A stretch of DNA of 64,000 nucleotides from Verrucomicrobiota bacterium (GCA_028293545.1 JAQGOP010000042.1:1-64000), one strand, 5' to 3'. Positions 7,272 through 16,380 are shown, numbered from the stretch's first letter. Program-made: numbers and translations. The notes: generated by a model from the sequence alone, not told the origin.

Positions 7272-9509
7272 CTACATCAAATTCACCGGATCGACGTCGA
7301 TCACCTGCGTGATGTCATCCGGCCACGCGAAGTCCGCGCGCAGGCGGGCAATTTCGGGCACGACCTTGGTCACGGAATTCGTGAAATACCAAAGCTGCCA
7401 CCGGTACTCGTCCTTGATTTTTTCGATCGGCGATGCCGACGGCCCGCGGAGTTCGACGCGATCACCCAATTCTTTTTCGATCAGCTTCGCCCATTGCTCG
7501 GCGAAAAACTTCAGTTTCTCCGGATTCGGGCCGCGGAAAAGATGGTGGATCAGATGCCGATACGGCGGGTAGTTGAAATCCTTCCGGATTTTCAGTTCCG
7601 CCGCGGCAAATCCCCCGTAATCAGCATGCCGCGAAAACTGGATCGCCTCCGCCTGCGGCGTGAATGTCTGGACGACGACCTCCCCCGCGCGGTCACCCCG
7701 CCCGGCCCGGCCCGCCACCTGCACCAGCAGCTGGAAGGTGCGCTCGTTCGCGCGAAAGTCCGGGATGTGCATGGAAATATCCGCATCGATCAGGCCCACC
7801 AGCGTGACGTTGGGGAAATCGAGCCCCTTCCCAATCATTTGCGTGCCGATCAGGATATCGATTTTCCCCGCGCGGAACTGCGAGAGCACTTCCCGAAAAC
7901 GGTTCTTCTTCGACATCGTGTCCGTGTCCATCCGCTCGATGCGCGCCTTGGGCAACATCCGGCGGACGGTTTCCTCGACGCGTTGCGTGCCCAGCCCTTT
8001 CCAGCGGATTTCAGGGGCGCCGCATTTCGGACAGCGCAGCGGCGCCGGTTTCTGGTCGCCGCACAAATGGCAGCGCAGCATTTCGTCCGCGCGATGGTAG
8101 GTCATCGCGATGCTGCAATGCGCGCACTCCTCCGTGTGCCCGCACTTGGTGCAAAGCATCGCCGAGGAATACCCGCGACGATTGATGAACAGGATCGTCT
8201 GCTCGCGTCGCTCCAGGCGTGCGTGCATCGCATCGAGCAATTTCCGGGACAGCGACGGCATCGTCCGTTGCTTCAGCGCCTCGATGCGCAGGTCGACAAT
8301 GTCGATGTGCGGCAACTTCCTCGAGTCCACCCGCTGCCGCAGCTCGATCAGCTGGTATTTTCCCGCCTGGGCATTGGCAAAACTTTCAAGTGACGGCGTG
8401 GCCGACCCGAGCAGGCAGATCGCCTGGCTGAGCTTCGCGCGCATCACGGCGACATCGCGCCCGTGATAACGCGGCGTCTCGTCCTGCTTGTAGGCCGGCT
8501 CGTGCTCCTCATCGACGACGATCAGCCGCAGGTTCCGCACCGGCGCGAATATCGCCGAGCGCGCGCCCACCACGACCCTCGCCTCGCCGGTCGCCAGCGC
8601 GAGCCAGCCATCGAGCCGTTCGCCTTCGCTCAGGTGACTATGCCAGACGACACAGCGATGCCCGGGCGCGATCGCTTCCAGCCGCGACCGCAGCCGCGCC
8701 ACCGTCTGCGGCGTCAAGGCCACCTCCGGCACCAGGAAAACCACCCCACCCCCGGATTTCAGCGCGGTGTCGATCGCGCGCAGGTAAACCTCCGTCTTTC
8801 CGGACCCGGTGATGCCGTGGAGCAGGGACACGCCGAATTTCTCGCGCGCCAGCTCCGCGGTCACCGTTGCGACCGCCGCCGCCTGCTCCGCATTGAGCAC
8901 ATGCGGCTGCGAAGCCACCAGCTCGCCCGACTCGACGTCGTCGTCATAGGCAATCCGCTCGACCCGTCGCAACTCCTCGTGGACGAGGCCGCGTTTCACC
9001 AGCGCTGAGGACACGGCTGCAGTCAGGCCCAGCCGGGCAAGCACCAGCGATTTCTTCTGCGGCCGGAATTGCTGCTCCAGGAAACGGAGCAGCTTCACCT
9101 GCTGCGGCGCGCGCTTCTCCAGCGCGGCGTACTCCTCGGGTGAAGGTCGCTTCACGACGGAGAGATACTTATCCTGCTTCAGCCCGATGCCATTTCTCAC
9201 CGCGGCGGGAAGCATCGTCTCGATGATGCTGTCCAATCCCGCCGCATAGTAACTCGACATCCACCGCGCGAGCTCCAGCAGGTCCGGCGGCAGCGCGGGA
9301 AAAGGATAAAGCACCTGCGCGATCGGTTTCAGCTTATCGAGCGGGAAGTTTTTCGGCGCGCCGATTTCGCCGACAATCCCGAGGTGGAACGAGTTCATGA
9401 TCGGCACCCGCACGAGCGAACCGACCACGATGGGATCGCTCACCGACTCCGGCACTTTGTAGTGGAGAAGCTTATCGAAACCCGCGAGAGGATGCACGCC
9501 GACCATCAT
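7272..9509 (-). CDS. priA: Primosomal protein N' (replication restart helicase PriA)
   Basis: A 745-residue PriA, the superfamily 2 helicase that reloads the replisome at stalled forks. It has an N-terminal 3'-DNA-end-binding domain, Walker A in GITGSGKTEVY near residue 234, the Walker B-like DEEHEP, and two zinc-binding cysteine sets (CTKCGHTEECAHC, then CHLCGDQ and CPKCG) between the helicase lobes. LIGTQMIGKGLDFP and QVAGRAGRGDR are the expected later helicase motifs. Length is normal for the family. The start is the ATG at 9509. It is convergent with the sialidase-like gene and separated from it by the palindromic element. Confidence 0.97.
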   Translation of the reverse strand: MMVGVHPLAGFDKLLHYKVPESVSDPIVVGSLVRVPIMNSFHLGIVGEIGAPKNFPLDKLKPIAQVLYPFPALPPDLLELARWMSSYYAAGLDSIIETMLPAAVRNGIGLKQDKYLSVVKRPSPEEYAALEKRAPQQVKLLRFLEQQFRPQKKSLVLARLGLTAAVSSALVKRGLVHEELRRVERIAYDDDVESGELVASQPHVLNAEQAAAVATVTAELAREKFGVSLLHGITGSGKTEVYLRAIDTALKSGGGVVFLVPEVALTPQTVARLRSRLEAIAPGHRCVVWHSHLSEGERLDGWLALATGEARVVVGARSAIFAPVRNLRLIVVDEEHEPAYKQDETPRYHGRDVAVMRAKLSQAICLLGSATPSLESFANAQAGKYQLIELRQRVDSRKLPHIDIVDLRIEALKQRTMPSLSRKLLDAMHARLERREQTILFINRRGYSSAMLCTKCGHTEECAHCSIAMTYHRADEMLRCHLCGDQKPAPLRCPKCGAPEIRWKGLGTQRVEETVRRMLPKARIERMDTDTMSKKNRFREVLSQFRAGKIDILIGTQMIGKGLDFPNVTLVGLIDADISMHIPDFRANERTFQLLVQVAGRAGRGDRAGEVVVQTFTPQAEAIQFSRHADYGGFAAAELKIRKDFNYPPYRHLIHHLFRGPNPEKLKFFAEQWAKLIEKELGDRVELRGPSASPIEKIKDEYRWQLWYFTNSVTKVVPEIARLRADFAWPDDITQVIDVDPVNLM

Positions 9510-9759
9510 TCCGCGTGGTCATGAAGGAGCCGCTGGGCCCGCGCAAGCGCGAGGGTTGGGAATTGCGGGTTGCGGATTTCAAATTGCGGATCGTCGCGAA
9601 GCCGGCGCATTTATCGAAGCGGGTTGGTGGAATTCTCACTGGCGCGGACGGCCCTCATCTAGCCGCTCGTTTCCCCAACAGCGGTCCGAGTTTATTTTAT
9701 TTTCCGTGGATTCCGGCGCTTGACATATGTCATGTCCGACATACCTCGTTTCCGCGCAC

Positions 9760-9951
9760 ACCACTGAAAAATTGTTATTGTGGCTCAAAGTGAAATCAAG
9801 ACCCCGCCTCTTTCGACCGGAGCAAGAATAGAAACAGGAATGCTCCTTCGCGGATTACAACAAGGTGAATCAATCGGCTTACCGAATCTCGTCCCATGCC
9901 CATCATCGGCTCTCGCTGCCACGAACTGAGCGTCCGCGACGAGAATTGAAA
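9760..9951 (+). pseudogene. Decayed HigB/Gp49-like toxin remnant
   Basis: In the 459-bp gap between priA and the XRE gene, three frame segments join into one recognisable toxin N-terminus. One frame reads LLLWLK (about 9766-9790), another reads SEIKTPPLSTGAR and then LLRGLQQGESIGLPN (about 9790-9890), and a third reads PMPIIGSRCHELSVRDEN followed by a stop (about 9894-9951). This matches the order in Gp49/DUF891-type HigB toxins: WLHGEVKTPP, then LLRRLQxGE, then PMPSIGxRCHEL. At least two frameshifts and loss of the roughly 45-residue C-terminal part mean no toxin can be made. The rest of the gap (9510-9759) holds nothing I can name. Confidence 0.7.
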
Positions 9952-9968
9952 TTATATCGCTCCAACCT

Positions 9969-10283
9969 ATGAAAACCGAACGCAAACAACGCCTCGAAGC
10001 CGCTGGCTTCAAAGTCGGCACCACCGATGAGTTCCTCAAACTCACCGCTGATGAGAAAGCAATGATCGACATTCGCCTGGCCCTCGCGCGAGCGGTGCGT
10101 GAACGGCGGGTCGCGCAGAAATATTCCCAGGTTGAGCTGGCTCGCCGGCTCAAGTCCAGCCAGTCGCGCGTCGCCAAACTCGAAGCCGCCGAAACCAACG
10201 TCTCGTTTGATTTACTCGTGCGAGCGCTGCTCTCGACAGGCGCAAAGGCACGCGAGATCGGACGCGTAATTGCAGCGGCTTGA
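9969..10283 (+). CDS. XRE-family HTH protein, HigA-like antitoxin (orphan)
   Basis: A 104-residue protein with a Cro/C1-type helix-turn-helix at about residues 40-90 (LARAVRERRVAQKYSQVELA, then KSSQSRVAKLEA). Size and architecture fit HigA-type antitoxins that follow Gp49-like HigB toxins. The 192 bp in front contain only a frameshifted, truncated higB, so the antitoxin appears to have outlived its toxin. The ATG at 9969 gives a conventional start. It could repress its own promoter or protect against related toxins elsewhere; both are inference. The next gene, a Fur-family regulator, starts 85 bp downstream. Confidence 0.78.
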   Translation: MKTERKQRLEAAGFKVGTTDEFLKLTADEKAMIDIRLALARAVRERRVAQKYSQVELARRLKSSQSRVAKLEAAETNVSFDLLVRALLSTGAKAREIGRVIAAA

Positions 10284-10368
10284 GCGGAAAAATTGAAACT
10301 GATTGTCGAGAACAGCGTGCTAGCAGCGGACGACTGGCTACGAACGCATTGACACCCTGCACCGGCCT

Positions 10369-10851
10369 TTGAACATTCGCGACGTGAGTATCCCTGCGGC
10401 GCGCGACAAATTCCGAAAATTCCTGACCCAAAAGGGTCTGCGCGTGACGAACCAGCGGCTCGCGATTTTTGACGCGGCCTTCGCCCAGAAAAACCATTTC
10501 ACGGCGGAGCAACTGCTCGATTACGCGCGGGTAATCGATGATTCCGTGTCCCGGGCGACGGTTTATCGGACCCTGCCGATCATGACCGAGAGCGTGCTGC
10601 TCCGGGAAGTCGATATCGGGACCGGGGAGAAATTCTATCATCCGAACCAGGAAGGCGGGAGTTCGCAGGTCGCGCAGGTAGTATGCCTCGACTGCGATCG
10701 CATTTTCGAAATCAGCGCCCCTTTCATGGAATGGTACGGGAACACGGTTTCGTCGAAGCTTGGCCTGACGCCCGTCACCCAGCGCCTGCAGGTGAGCGCG
10801 CGCTGCGACACCCTGCGCATGACCGGCACCTGCCCGCGTCGCGCCTCCTGA
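10369..10851 (+). CDS. Fur-family metalloregulator
   Basis: A 160-residue winged-helix regulator of the Fur family. Visible parts are the [15 protein letters not shown] lead, HFTAEQLL, the recognition helix [12 protein letters not shown], and the dimerisation/zinc part with [12 protein letters not shown] second cysteine pair is present only as [10 protein letters not shown], spaced much wider than the classical CxxC, so structural zinc binding may differ. The track start is a TTG at 10369; GTG at 10384 is an alternative. The exact metal or peroxide specificity (Fur, Zur, PerR) cannot be decided. The TPR protein begins 6 bp downstream and is probably co-transcribed. Confidence 0.87.
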   Translation: MNIRDVSIPAARDKFRKFLTQKGLRVTNQRLAIFDAAFAQKNHFTAEQLLDYARVIDDSVSRATVYRTLPIMTESVLLREVDIGTGEKFYHPNQEGGSSQVAQVVCLDCDRIFEISAPFMEWYGNTVSSKLGLTPVTQRLQVSARCDTLRMTGTCPRRAS

Positions 10852-10857
10852 GTCGCC

Positions 10858-11226
10858 ATGGCAAAAAACAGCGATCCGGAATTTGAGATGCGGTTTTTCG
10901 AGTCGGTGCTGAAACGCGACCCCGCGTACACCGAAGTCGTGGAAATTCTCGGGGGGCTCTATACGAAGCATGGCCGGATCGCGGATGGCCTGAGGATGGA
11001 TCGGAAGCTCGTGAAGCTCCTCCCGCAAAACCCGACGGCGCATTACAACCTCGCGTGCAGCCTCGCGCTGTCGAAGCGGAAGAGCGACGCCCTGCGCTCG
11101 CTGCGCCATGCGGTCCAACTTGGTTACACGGATTTCGACTGGATGCAGCAGGACCCTGATCTTGACGGCTTGAAGAAGGATCCCGCCTTCAACGCGCTGC
11201 TCAACCAGCTCAAGCCCCAGAGCTGA
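10858..11226 (+). CDS. Small TPR-repeat protein
   Basis: A 122-residue protein built of tetratricopeptide-like helical repeats. The clearest are around residues 27-60 (VVEILGGLYTKHGRIADGLR) and 62-95 (PTAHYNLACSLALSKRKSDA), ending with a KDPAFNALLNQL segment common in TPR proteins. There is no signal peptide. It starts 6 bp after the Fur-family gene and likely shares its mRNA. TPR modules mediate protein-protein contact; no partner can be named. It ends 6 bp before the convergent M23 peptidase gene, with no terminator visible between them. Confidence 0.75.
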   Translation: MAKNSDPEFEMRFFESVLKRDPAYTEVVEILGGLYTKHGRIADGLRMDRKLVKLLPQNPTAHYNLACSLALSKRKSDALRSLRHAVQLGYTDFDWMQQDPDLDGLKKDPAFNALLNQLKPQS

Positions 11227-11232
11227 CCCGGT

Positions 11233-12276
11233 TCACCTGATCCCGAACAGCTGCTGCACCAGCGTTTCGAGATCTTTGCCCATGGTCCATTGGCCACGGC
11301 GGAAAAGCGCGAGCGTCTTGCTGCGCTCGCGACGTTCGAGCTTCGCGTCGACGTCGAGGATGCGAGGTTGGTCGATGGGCAGCCCTAAAACATCGAGCCC
11401 GGAAAGCGGCGTCCAACGAAACGGCAGGCCGGTCCAGTCACAGGTGATCTCCCACCCTGCTGGGACCAGCGGGACGGGTTTGGTCAGCAGCGCGGGATAG
11501 CGTTGGATAAAGTCCGGCACGCGACGCGTGGCGATGCGGAGTTTCACCGCCGGGTTCATCTGCGCGAAATAGTCCGCGAAACTGTTCACTTCCTTCGCGC
11601 GCCACTTGGCCAGGAACTCGAGTGGATCAAATCCCATGAGGTTCATGCCGTTCCACCAGCCGTGCTCGTTGGGACTGCCGAATTTTCGCGAGAGGTACCA
11701 CAGCGGAAAATCCCGCGTCATCATAACGCCCATTTCAAAATGCAGGTGCGCGCGATCCCGGGGGATATTGCCACTCGAGCTGTGCCCCATGAGACCGATC
11801 ACTTGGCCACGCGAAACCTTCGCGCCGACGTTCAGCCCCGGCGCAATCCGGGCGAGATGGGCGTAGAGCGTGTAGATCGCGGGCGCCTCGTCGGGATGCT
11901 CAAGGACGATATAGCGTCCATAATTACTATCGCCGGCGACGCTGCTGATGTGGCGGACCACGCCGTCCATCGCGGCGAAAATATCATCGGCCGGCTCGCC
12001 ACGCCGGTCCCGCTTGACCGGCTTGATATCGATTCCCTCGTGAAACTGCGACCCGGAGCTGCGCACCCCGCCGAACCCCCCGGACTCGGGATCGCCGGAA
12101 CCCGCATGCTGCAGGAAGTCGCGACTCGGGCGTCCTTCCGCCCACGCCTTGTTGGGAGTCGGCCACGTAAATTCAACGCGCTGGGCCGCGGCCAATCCGC
12201 GCACGCCGATGCTCGCCACAAAGGCCAGCAACACGATTCGGCGCAGCACTCCGGCCGCTTTGTCCGCACCCCTCAC
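11233..12276 (-). CDS. Exported M23-family (LytM-like) metallopeptidase domain protein
   Basis: A 347-residue protein if it starts at the GTG at 12276, which overlaps the stop of the upstream gene as GTGA and suggests translational coupling; an ATG at 12306 is possible. A hydrophobic signal segment (IVLLAFVASIGVRGLAAA) is followed by an M23 domain. HEGIDI carries the first zinc His, HPDEAPAIYTLYAHL lies mid-domain, and RAHLHFEMG carries the HLH. Such enzymes cleave peptidoglycan cross-links or act as LytM-type activators. The C-terminal 130 residues are not recognised. It is the last gene of a minus-strand set with hemW and the SAM-hydroxide adenosyltransferase-like gene. Confidence 0.85.
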   Translation of the reverse strand: MRGADKAAGVLRRIVLLAFVASIGVRGLAAAQRVEFTWPTPNKAWAEGRPSRDFLQHAGSGDPESGGFGGVRSSGSQFHEGIDIKPVKRDRRGEPADDIFAAMDGVVRHISSVAGDSNYGRYIVLEHPDEAPAIYTLYAHLARIAPGLNVGAKVSRGQVIGLMGHSSSGNIPRDRAHLHFEMGVMMTRDFPLWYLSRKFGSPNEHGWWNGMNLMGFDPLEFLAKWRAKEVNSFADYFAQMNPAVKLRIATRRVPDFIQRYPALLTKPVPLVPAGWEITCDWTGLPFRWTPLSGLDVLGLPIDQPRILDVDAKLERRERSKTLALFRRGQWTMGKDLETLVQQLFGIR

Positions 12277-13163
12277 GGCTGAACTTTCTCCACCTTTAGG
12301 CTCCACGCCGCGCCGCTCGCGACCCGGTGCGTCTTCGCAAAGTCCCCCTGGTTCAGTGCGACCGATACATTCATCAAGCTGTTGAGATAGAGCAGCGGCT
12401 CTCCTTCCGCCACGTCACCAAAGGTTCGCACGTACGGCATCTCCCCGCGGTAGACCTCCCGGCCTTCGTGGAGAATCGTGACCCGAAAGCGTTCACCCAC
12501 TTTTGGTGCCAATCGTTGAAACAGTGCGTCGTCGATGTTGGTCCACACATTGCCGTATTGGTAATCCAGCACCGGGATGGTGCCCGTCAGTCGCGAACCT
12601 TCGCTGCGGGCACGCTCGTAAGCGATCGCCACCACTTTCGGTTCCAGCAGCGGGCCGACGTCGTCGAACGCGATCACTCCCGCCGCGAGCTGGGCGCCGA
12701 CGTAAGCGAAAATATCCCGGCCGTGAAACGTGTAGGATTTCTCGGAGCCGCGACGTCGGTGACGGGTTTCATCGATCAGCCGCACGGCGTCGACGCCCAG
12801 GTCTTCCGCCACTAATGTCCAAGTTCCGTTGTCCGGTCCCACAAAAAAATGCCCGCTCTTGGTCTTGAGCACGACGGCTTTCCGATCGGTGCCGACCCCG
12901 GGATCGATCACCGAAACAAACACCGTTCCCGCCGGCCAGAACATCGCGGTCTGTTTCAGCCGATAGGCTCCCTCCCAAATATCGTAAGGCGTGTTTTCGT
13001 GGCTGAGGTCGTAGATCGCGAGCTTCGGGCTCACCCCGACCGCCACGCCCTTCATCGCCGCCACGGCTCCGTCCTTCGTGCCGAAGTCGGTTTGGAGCAC
13101 AAGCGGATCCACGGCGTGCGCCAGGGAAGCGCTTAGAACGCAGAGTAAGATGATAAATTTCAT
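12273..13163 (-). CDS. SAM hydroxide adenosyltransferase (DUF62-type) with signal peptide
   Basis: A 296-residue protein of the DUF62 / chlorinase-fluorinase fold family, whose characterised cytoplasmic members hydrolyse S-adenosylmethionine to adenosine and methionine using a conserved Asp-Arg-His set. The hallmarks are visible: LQTDFGTKDG, VIDPGVGTDRKAVV, FVGPDNGTW, FHGRDIFA, and a C-terminal beta domain. The start ATG at 13163 gives a clean Sec signal peptide (MKFIILLCVLSASLAHA) directly before the catalytic core, so the product should be exported, which is odd for a SAM-using enzyme. It overlaps hemW by ATGA upstream and the M23 peptidase downstream. Confidence 0.85.
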   Translation of the reverse strand: MKFIILLCVLSASLAHAVDPLVLQTDFGTKDGAVAAMKGVAVGVSPKLAIYDLSHENTPYDIWEGAYRLKQTAMFWPAGTVFVSVIDPGVGTDRKAVVLKTKSGHFFVGPDNGTWTLVAEDLGVDAVRLIDETRHRRRGSEKSYTFHGRDIFAYVGAQLAAGVIAFDDVGPLLEPKVVAIAYERARSEGSRLTGTIPVLDYQYGNVWTNIDDALFQRLAPKVGERFRVTILHEGREVYRGEMPYVRTFGDVAEGEPLLYLNSLMNVSVALNQGDFAKTHRVASGAAWSLKVEKVQP

Positions 13164-14347
13164 TTCAGGGCGGGACTGGCATCAAATGCTTCCATGATTT
13201 CGGCGCCCACCGAATCCGCCAGGAGCCGCCCGCGATCGGTCAGGCGAACATGGGTGCCTGCCCGGATGGCGAGCGCGTTGTCGGTCAGACGATCGATCAA
13301 CTCGAGCACCGTCGTCCATGGCGCCTCCGGGCAGCGTTCGCGCCACGGCTTCAGGTCCACGCCGGCATTCATGCGCAGGCCGAAAACCAACGCGTCTTCT
13401 GCGAGCAGGCTCGGCGTCACCTCCGTGCGATCCTCGGTCATGCGCTTCCCGTTTTTCAGGTGAACCAGCCACTGGTCCAGGTCGGCGACATTTGCTCCGC
13501 GCCAACCGCCATGTTGGGACGCCGCTGACGGCCCCAAGCCGATCCATTCGTGCATTCGCCAGGTGTTGAGGTTGTGCTGGCAGGCGTGCCCGGGACGCGA
13601 AAAATTCGAAACCTCGTACTGTGCATAACCCGCCTCGCCGAGTTGAGCCCAAGTGGCCTCATATAATTTCGCCTCGAGATCGGCGTCCAGTTTCACGCGG
13701 CCCTGCGAAAGCTTCACCCAGAGCGCCGTGTCCTCCTCGAAGGTGAGGCAGTAAGTGGAGATGTGATCGGGCGCCAGGCGCTCCGCCTCGCGCAGGTCGG
13801 CCATCCATTCGGCTTCCGTCTGGCCGGGCAGCGCGAACATGAGGTCGAGATTCACGCTCGGGAATCCGGCCGAACGGACGCGGTCATACGCCCGGTAAAT
13901 TTGCTCCCGCGAATGCTGGCGACCCAAACCGTCGAGCAAAGCCGGTTGAAAACTCTGCACGCCCATCGAAACCCGTGTGACCCCGGCTTCACGCAACGCC
14001 GAAAGGCGTTCGTCCGTCACCGAGGCCGGCGCCAATTCCACGGTCCATTCCACTGGCGCGCCGTTGAAACGCTGGCGAAGGGTCGACGCCAGCCGGCCCA
14101 AATCCGCCGGAGCCAGGAGCCCCGGGGTCCCGCCGCCCCAGAAAACCGTGGTCACCGGGCGCGGCCACGCGACCTGGTTCGCCTCATCGGCGATGCCTTG
14201 GAGGAAACATTCCACCGCCGCAGCGGTCGGCTTGGTTTGGTAGAACGCGCAGAAGTCACAGGTCGACGCGCAGAACGGAACATGCACGTACACCCCCAAC
14301 GGGTTGACCGTCGCAGCTTTGTCTTGCTCTGATCGAAGGTCACTCAT
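13160..14347 (-). CDS. hemW: Radical SAM protein HemW-like (coproporphyrinogen III oxidase-like)
   Basis: A 395-residue radical-SAM enzyme of the HemN/HemW family. The N-terminal VYVHVPFCASTCDFCAFYQ contains the CxxxCxxC cluster motif, followed by the usual WGGGTPGLL motif and GVQSFQPALLDGLGR. The C-terminal HemN-type domain is present (HNLNTWRMHEWIGLGPSAAS). HemW proteins are haem chaperones rather than oxidases; HemN-specific N-terminal residues are absent, which favours HemW. The ATG at 14347 is preferred; ATG 14356 is 9 bp upstream. Its stop overlaps the start of the SAM-hydroxide adenosyltransferase gene. Confidence 0.85.
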   Translation of the reverse strand: MSDLRSEQDKAATVNPLGVYVHVPFCASTCDFCAFYQTKPTAAAVECFLQGIADEANQVAWPRPVTTVFWGGGTPGLLAPADLGRLASTLRQRFNGAPVEWTVELAPASVTDERLSALREAGVTRVSMGVQSFQPALLDGLGRQHSREQIYRAYDRVRSAGFPSVNLDLMFALPGQTEAEWMADLREAERLAPDHISTYCLTFEEDTALWVKLSQGRVKLDADLEAKLYEATWAQLGEAGYAQYEVSNFSRPGHACQHNLNTWRMHEWIGLGPSAASQHGGWRGANVADLDQWLVHLKNGKRMTEDRTEVTPSLLAEDALVFGLRMNAGVDLKPWRERCPEAPWTTVLELIDRLTDNALAIRAGTHVRLTDRGRLLADSVGAEIMEAFDASPALK

Positions 14348-14392
14348 TACTAACACATTTTAATCCGACCGGGTTTCACTCTTAAAAAGCCA

Positions 14393-15316
14393 ATGCATAC
14401 CAACCGAATTTCCCTCGCGAGAAAAATCATCCTGAGCCTCAGCGCCGTGGTCACCCTCGCGTTGTTTAGCGGCTGCGAAACGGTCGTCCTGACGAACCTG
14501 ACTCCGGCCTCGCTGCCGGAAAATCCGTCCCAGATCTATACGATCACCCTCCGCGTCACGCCCAAGGTCAACACGATCATTCCCGGCAGCCTCAAGGCCC
14601 GCATCGTCATCGACGCCCAGAATTACGCGATGACGAAAAGCCCGCTCGCCGACGGCCTGTACGAGTTCGACTACCAGCTGCCCGCCGGTCGCGAGGATAT
14701 CGCGTACTATTTCCTGGTGAATTACGACGTCGAGCTCAGCGGCGGCAGCACCCCGCGTGAATCCTACACCGAGATCACGCACGGCCGGATCGTTCACCGC
14801 TACGTGCTCTCGCTCGAAGTTAACCGCGGCCCGGTCGGCGCCCGCATCAGCGTCCTCGGCCGCGGATTCACCCCGCAGGATATTCTCTACTTCGACGGCA
14901 CTCCCGCTCGCACCGTTTACGAATCTCCCAACGCGCTGAGCCTCTTCGTCCCCGCGCTCGAGGCGAACCACAACTACCGCGTCACCCTCGGCAGCTCCGC
15001 GGGCAATTCCCCGGTCGGAACTTTCCGCATCGATGGAAGCACCGTTTCGGTTTCGCCAGGATCGCTCGCCCTCCGCACCGGCGAACGCCAGCCCGTCACT
15101 TTCACGATTCCGAACGCGGCCCCGATGGGCGGGCTCCTGCTCGACATCACCACCGACGTCCCGGAGAGCGTGATCATGCCTGAAGTCATGGTGCCGCAGG
15201 GCCAGAACACCGTCACGGTGACGATCGAGGGCGGCAAGCCCGGCTCCGGCAGCCTCTTCCTCAAGGGCTACGGCACCGGCGAAGTTAACGTGCCCGTCAG
15301 CGTCACCGCGAAATAA
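14393..15316 (+). CDS. Lipoprotein with Ig-like/IPT-TIG-type domains
   Basis: A 307-residue predicted lipoprotein. The signal peptide ends in LALFSGC, placing the lipidated Cys near residue 28. The mature part is beta-rich. Residues about 145-215 (ISVLGRGFTPQDILYFDGTP, ending in the YRVTLGSSAG strand) look like an IPT/TIG Ig-like fold, and the last 90 residues form another Ig-like module. I know no enzymatic function for this arrangement; an envelope structural or binding role is likely. It is divergent from hemW (45-bp gap) and convergent with the EEP-domain gene. Confidence 0.72.
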   Translation: MHTNRISLARKIILSLSAVVTLALFSGCETVVLTNLTPASLPENPSQIYTITLRVTPKVNTIIPGSLKARIVIDAQNYAMTKSPLADGLYEFDYQLPAGREDIAYYFLVNYDVELSGGSTPRESYTEITHGRIVHRYVLSLEVNRGPVGARISVLGRGFTPQDILYFDGTPARTVYESPNALSLFVPALEANHNYRVTLGSSAGNSPVGTFRIDGSTVSVSPGSLALRTGERQPVTFTIPNAAPMGGLLLDITTDVPESVIMPEVMVPQGQNTVTVTIEGGKPGSGSLFLKGYGTGEVNVPVSVTAK

Positions 15317-15325
15317 CCAAGGGAG

Positions 15326-15346
15326 GGCGCGCCGGCCGGGCGCGCC
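15326..15346. terminator. GC-rich hairpin between convergent genes
   Basis: An 8-bp perfect stem made from two copies of the self-complementary GGCGCGCC, with a 5-nt loop, lies 9 bp after the lipoprotein stop and about 40 bp from the stop of the convergent EEP gene. It has no T-tract in either direction, so its role as a bidirectional terminator is only suggestive. Confidence 0.4.
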
Positions 15347-15385
15347 GCCAACTCCGTCCTTCGCGCGGCGCCGTTGCCTGATTCC

Positions 15386-16339
15386 CTAGGGCGACGCTTC
15401 CAAATCCAGCGTCACGATCACCGGCCGGTGATCGCTCGCCTCCAGCACATTCGCCGCATCGCAGATTCGCGCGGACCGACCGCGGACCGCAGCGCTCAAT
15501 CCCGGCGAAACAAGGATGTGGTCCACATGGGAATAGGTTCCTTCCTTCCGATACGAGTGGGTCCACGTTTCGCCGCGGCTGTCGACCGCCGCGACCAGGC
15601 GGGCCACTTCGGTTTTCCCGCGTCGCAACAGCCGCTGCACTGCCTTGCCCGATTTGCCGTCGTTGCAGTCGCCCACGATGAGGAACCGCGAAGCCGCCGG
15701 ATCGGGAAATCGCGCTAGGACCGCATCCCGGATCACCGCCGCCTCTCCGATTCGGCGCTGCGACGACATCGGATCGTCCACCCGATCGGTAAAGCGGCTT
15801 TTCAAATGCACGCCGAAGAGCGTCAGGTCGCCGGACGCCGTGGCGAACGTCGCTTCCACCATGCCGCGTTTGACGCGTTCCAGGCCGGAGAAATAGGGAA
15901 ACTCCAAATCGACGTGCGGCACCACTTCCTTGAACGGGCGCCGCGACAGCAGCGCCACGTGCCGATCCGGGTCGTTGCCCTCGAGCACATAGGCATGCGG
16001 ATAATTCGCTCCCTCGGCCTTGAGGTCGCGCCGCAGTTCCTCGAGGTATGATTTTCCGCCAACTTCCTGGAGCACGAGGATGTCCGCGTTCATGCCGCAG
16101 ATCACGCTTCGCAGCGCGGCCTTCTCGGTTTCGGGCTTGGGATATTCCTTCCGATAACCTTCATCGGTCATCCGGTCGGCGACGCCGTAATTCTCCACGT
16201 TATAGGTCGCGATCGTGAGCGTTTCCGCGCGAAGCACGTCCGTCCCGCCCAACGCGAGCAGGCCGGCGAAGATAAGGATGCTTCGCCGCACCCAAGGCGA
16301 AAACGCCGGCTGAACCGAGATATCCGCGTTCATCGGCAC
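15386..16339 (-). CDS. Exported endonuclease/exonuclease/phosphatase-family protein
   Basis: A 317-residue EEP-fold hydrolase. A signal segment at about residues 18-40 (SILIFAGLLALGGTDVLRA) precedes the catalytic domain. EEP signature positions are present: TYNVENYG, LQEVGGKS with the metal-binding Glu, LFGVHLKSRF, VGDCND, and C-terminal ASDHRPV with the Asp-His pair. The family includes nucleases and phosphodiesterases; export suggests extracytoplasmic nucleic acid or phosphoester hydrolysis. The start is at 16339 or the in-frame ATG two codons on (16333). It lies 41 bp downstream of the M48 gene on the same strand. Confidence 0.84.
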   Translation of the reverse strand: MPMNADISVQPAFSPWVRRSILIFAGLLALGGTDVLRAETLTIATYNVENYGVADRMTDEGYRKEYPKPETEKAALRSVICGMNADILVLQEVGGKSYLEELRRDLKAEGANYPHAYVLEGNDPDRHVALLSRRPFKEVVPHVDLEFPYFSGLERVKRGMVEATFATASGDLTLFGVHLKSRFTDRVDDPMSSQRRIGEAAVIRDAVLARFPDPAASRFLIVGDCNDGKSGKAVQRLLRRGKTEVARLVAAVDSRGETWTHSYRKEGTYSHVDHILVSPGLSAAVRGRSARICDAANVLEASDHRPVIVTLDLEASP

Positions 16340-16380
16340 AAATCCGCGGGAGGCTTCGAGCGGTGGGCGAAGTGACCGGC

